7,742 nucleotides of DNA from Nitrospira sp. (lineage in GTDB: Bacteria; Nitrospirota; Nitrospiria; Nitrospirales; Nitrospiraceae), in assembly GCA_025361385.1 (NCBI GenBank), contig JANYAJ010000070.1, forward strand, positions 1-7,742, read 5' to 3'. The position numbers and the translations under genes are program-made. How positions within the stretch are numbered: the first letter of the stretch is position 1; the number at the start of each line of letters is the position of its first letter. The notes under the pieces were generated by a model that made no database searches, had not been told where the DNA came from, and worked only from the letters and a program-made list of their open reading frames with translations. Of the stretch, positions 6,550 through 7,742 are shown piece by piece.

Positions 6550-6840
6550 ATGTTTGGGAGTCTTGGTTTTACAGAGTTGATCCTGATCCTCTTCATCGTG
6601 CTGATCATCTTCGGCGCGGGCAAATTGCCGCAGCTGGGAGAGGGGATCGGCAAGGCAATCAAGGGCTTCAAGAAGTCCGTGCATGAGGCGGACATCATCG
6701 AAGCCGAAGCGCAAGCGGCCCAAGCCGCGCAACAGCAGACGGCTGCGGCTCCGCAGCAAACGATTGCTGCACCTCCGGTGCAAGCCGCCGCGCCAGTGGT
6801 ACAGCAAGCCGAAACGGTTCAATCAGTTTCACGCGGCTAA
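6550..6840 (+). CDS. tatA: Sec-independent protein translocase subunit TatA/TatE
   Basis: A 96-residue TatA, the small subunit that multimerises in the inner membrane to let folded, cofactor-loaded proteins with twin-arginine signals cross. It shows the family plan: a short periplasmic start with a polar Glu9, one membrane helix (about 8-21), the FG hinge (21-22), then the amphipathic helix [20 protein letters not shown] (24-43). A tail rich in Ala, Gln and Pro follows (about 50-90), more low-complexity than in well-studied TatA proteins. GGAGGA (6537-6542) is 7 bases before the ATG. TatB and TatC are not in the window. In nitrite oxidisers of this type the catalytic NXR subunit is thought to be Tat-exported, so the location near nxrC and a TorD-like chaperone makes functional sense. 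TatA rather than TatB is supported by the short length and the motif. Confidence 0.95.
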   Translation: MFGSLGFTELILILFIVLIIFGAGKLPQLGEGIGKAIKGFKKSVHEADIIEAEAQAAQAAQQQTAAAPQQTIAAPPVQAAAPVVQQAETVQSVSRG

Positions 6841-6866
6841 TCAGCCGGGATTAAGGTCACAGGTCT

Positions 6867-7742
6867 ATGGAAACCGAACTGCAGCTCGCGACCGGTTATA
6901 TCGAAACCTTCGCAGGCAACGGCAAGGCCCGGAGCACCGGCGATGGAAAGCGGGCGGTCAAATCAGGGATTCCATTGCCCCACCACGCGGCATTGGACAA
7001 GGACGAGACCTGGTTCTATTTTGCCGAGTCCGGATCCGATCGCATCAGACGGGTCAGTCTCAAGGAAGGCACGCTGCATAATTTTGCCGGGATCGGCGAA
7101 ACCTGCTACAGCGGCGACGAAGGCCTTTGCGGAGAAGCCGGGCTCTATTTGCCGCTCGACGTCGCATTCGATTCCCATAACGACCTCTATATCTGCGACT
7201 CCGGCAGCAACCGCATTCGAAAAGTAGATCGTGAGACCGGCATCATCACCACGATCATCGGCACCGGGCAGCATGGGTTCAACGGAGATGGCCCGGCTTT
7301 TGAGACCAATCTTACCTGGCCCGCCGCCATCGCCTTCGACCCCAACGATGTGATGTATATCGCCGATACCCAGGCGCATCGAATCCGCCGCTACGATCCC
7401 AAGACAGGCATGGTGACGACCGTGGCCGGAGCATGGACGGCTGAGGACGAGGCCCGTGAGCAGCCGCTCGTGGCGCGGAATCTAGTTGTGCTCTCAGGCG
7501 ATGCGATCGGCATCGATTTCAGCGACGACCATGGTTGGCTTATGCCGGTCTGTTCGGACGGACTCGACATGTCCATGTATCTCGACGATGGGAAGCCCGC
7601 GATCGAGGCCCGCATCTATGATGTCGTGGGGCTGACGGTGAATGGGAAAGGCGATATCATTTTCGTCGACAAGGGCAGTAACCGCGTTCGCAGCATCGAT
7701 CACAAGACCGGGATTATCTCGACCGTGGCCGGCGTGTGCCGG
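6867..7742 (+). CDS. NHL-repeat beta-propeller protein (3' end outside the window)
   Basis: An open frame of 292 codons runs to the last base of the window, so the C-terminus is missing. A stop codon (6852-6854) in the same frame shows that the ATG at 6867 is the first possible ATG start; AAGGT (6853-6857) is a modest ribosome site 9 bases upstream. At least four propeller blades are visible from the recurring pattern Asp/Glu-x-Gly-Ser-x-Arg-Ile-Arg followed by a Thr-Gly-turn and Ala-Gly-x-Gly: ESGSDRIRRV (54-63), DSGSNRIRKV (111-120), DTQAHRIRRY (167-176) and DKGSNRVRSI (268-277). NHL propellers serve as protein- or ligand-binding platforms and sometimes as enzymes. No signal peptide or membrane anchor is seen at the N-terminus, so a cytoplasmic location is likely, which is less usual for bacterial NHL proteins. 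It follows tatA by 26 bp and is probably in the same operon. Its function is unknown. Confidence 0.85.
   Translation, partial: METELQLATGYIETFAGNGKARSTGDGKRAVKSGIPLPHHAALDKDETWFYFAESGSDRIRRVSLKEGTLHNFAGIGETCYSGDEGLCGEAGLYLPLDVAFDSHNDLYICDSGSNRIRKVDRETGIITTIIGTGQHGFNGDGPAFETNLTWPAAIAFDPNDVMYIADTQAHRIRRYDPKTGMVTTVAGAWTAEDEAREQPLVARNLVVLSGDAIGIDFSDDHGWLMPVCSDGLDMSMYLDDGKPAIEARIYDVVGLTVNGKGDIIFVDKGSNRVRSIDHKTGIISTVAGVCR

Noticed and set aside
5682..6698. Minus-strand open frame of 338 codons opposite the TPR gene
   Set aside because: It is the complement of a well-formed TPR protein and the start of tatA, with no ribosome site or family resemblance.

Overview
The window looks like chromosomal DNA of a Nitrospira-type nitrite-oxidising bacterium. 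The strongest pointer is a gene for a periplasmic, b-haem-binding gamma subunit of the type II DMSO-reductase family (ethylbenzene dehydrogenase-like, called NxrC in Nitrospira). It follows a TorD/NarJ-like molybdoenzyme chaperone and the tail of a [4Fe-4S] ferredoxin-type protein. A TatA gene lies further on. This assignment rests on protein family and gene context read by eye; no database search was possible. The catalytic subunits (NxrA/NxrB) are not in the window. All genes found are on the + strand and show similar coding character.

Layout. Positions 1-174 hold the end of a ferredoxin-type protein. Positions 175-405 form a lower-G+C spacer with a near-consensus sigma70-type promoter (295-323). 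A TorD-family chaperone (406-1377) and the haem subunit nxrC (1476-2429) follow, closed by a strong rho-independent terminator (2492-2535). A second promoter (2609-2638) precedes a B12-binding-like radical SAM protein of unknown substrate (2700-4490). A third, very clear promoter (4508-4537) opens a probable four-gene unit: a polytopic membrane protein of unknown function (4564-5685), a cytoplasmic TPR protein (5712-6521), tatA (6550-6840) and an NHL-repeat beta-propeller protein (6867 to the window end, incomplete). The gaps inside this unit are only 26-28 bp.

How the parts may work together. The chaperone would mature and proof-read the molybdenum subunit of nitrite oxidoreductase (or a close relative) before export. 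NxrC would carry electrons through a b-type haem in the periplasm, and the ferredoxin-type protein could be an additional electron carrier. TatA supplies the pore-forming part of the translocase used by folded cofactor proteins. The radical SAM, membrane, TPR and NHL proteins have no assignable function. Their position between nxrC and beyond tatA makes a role in assembly or biogenesis of the respiratory chain a reasonable but unproven idea. No mobile elements, CRISPR arrays, tRNAs or rRNAs were seen.
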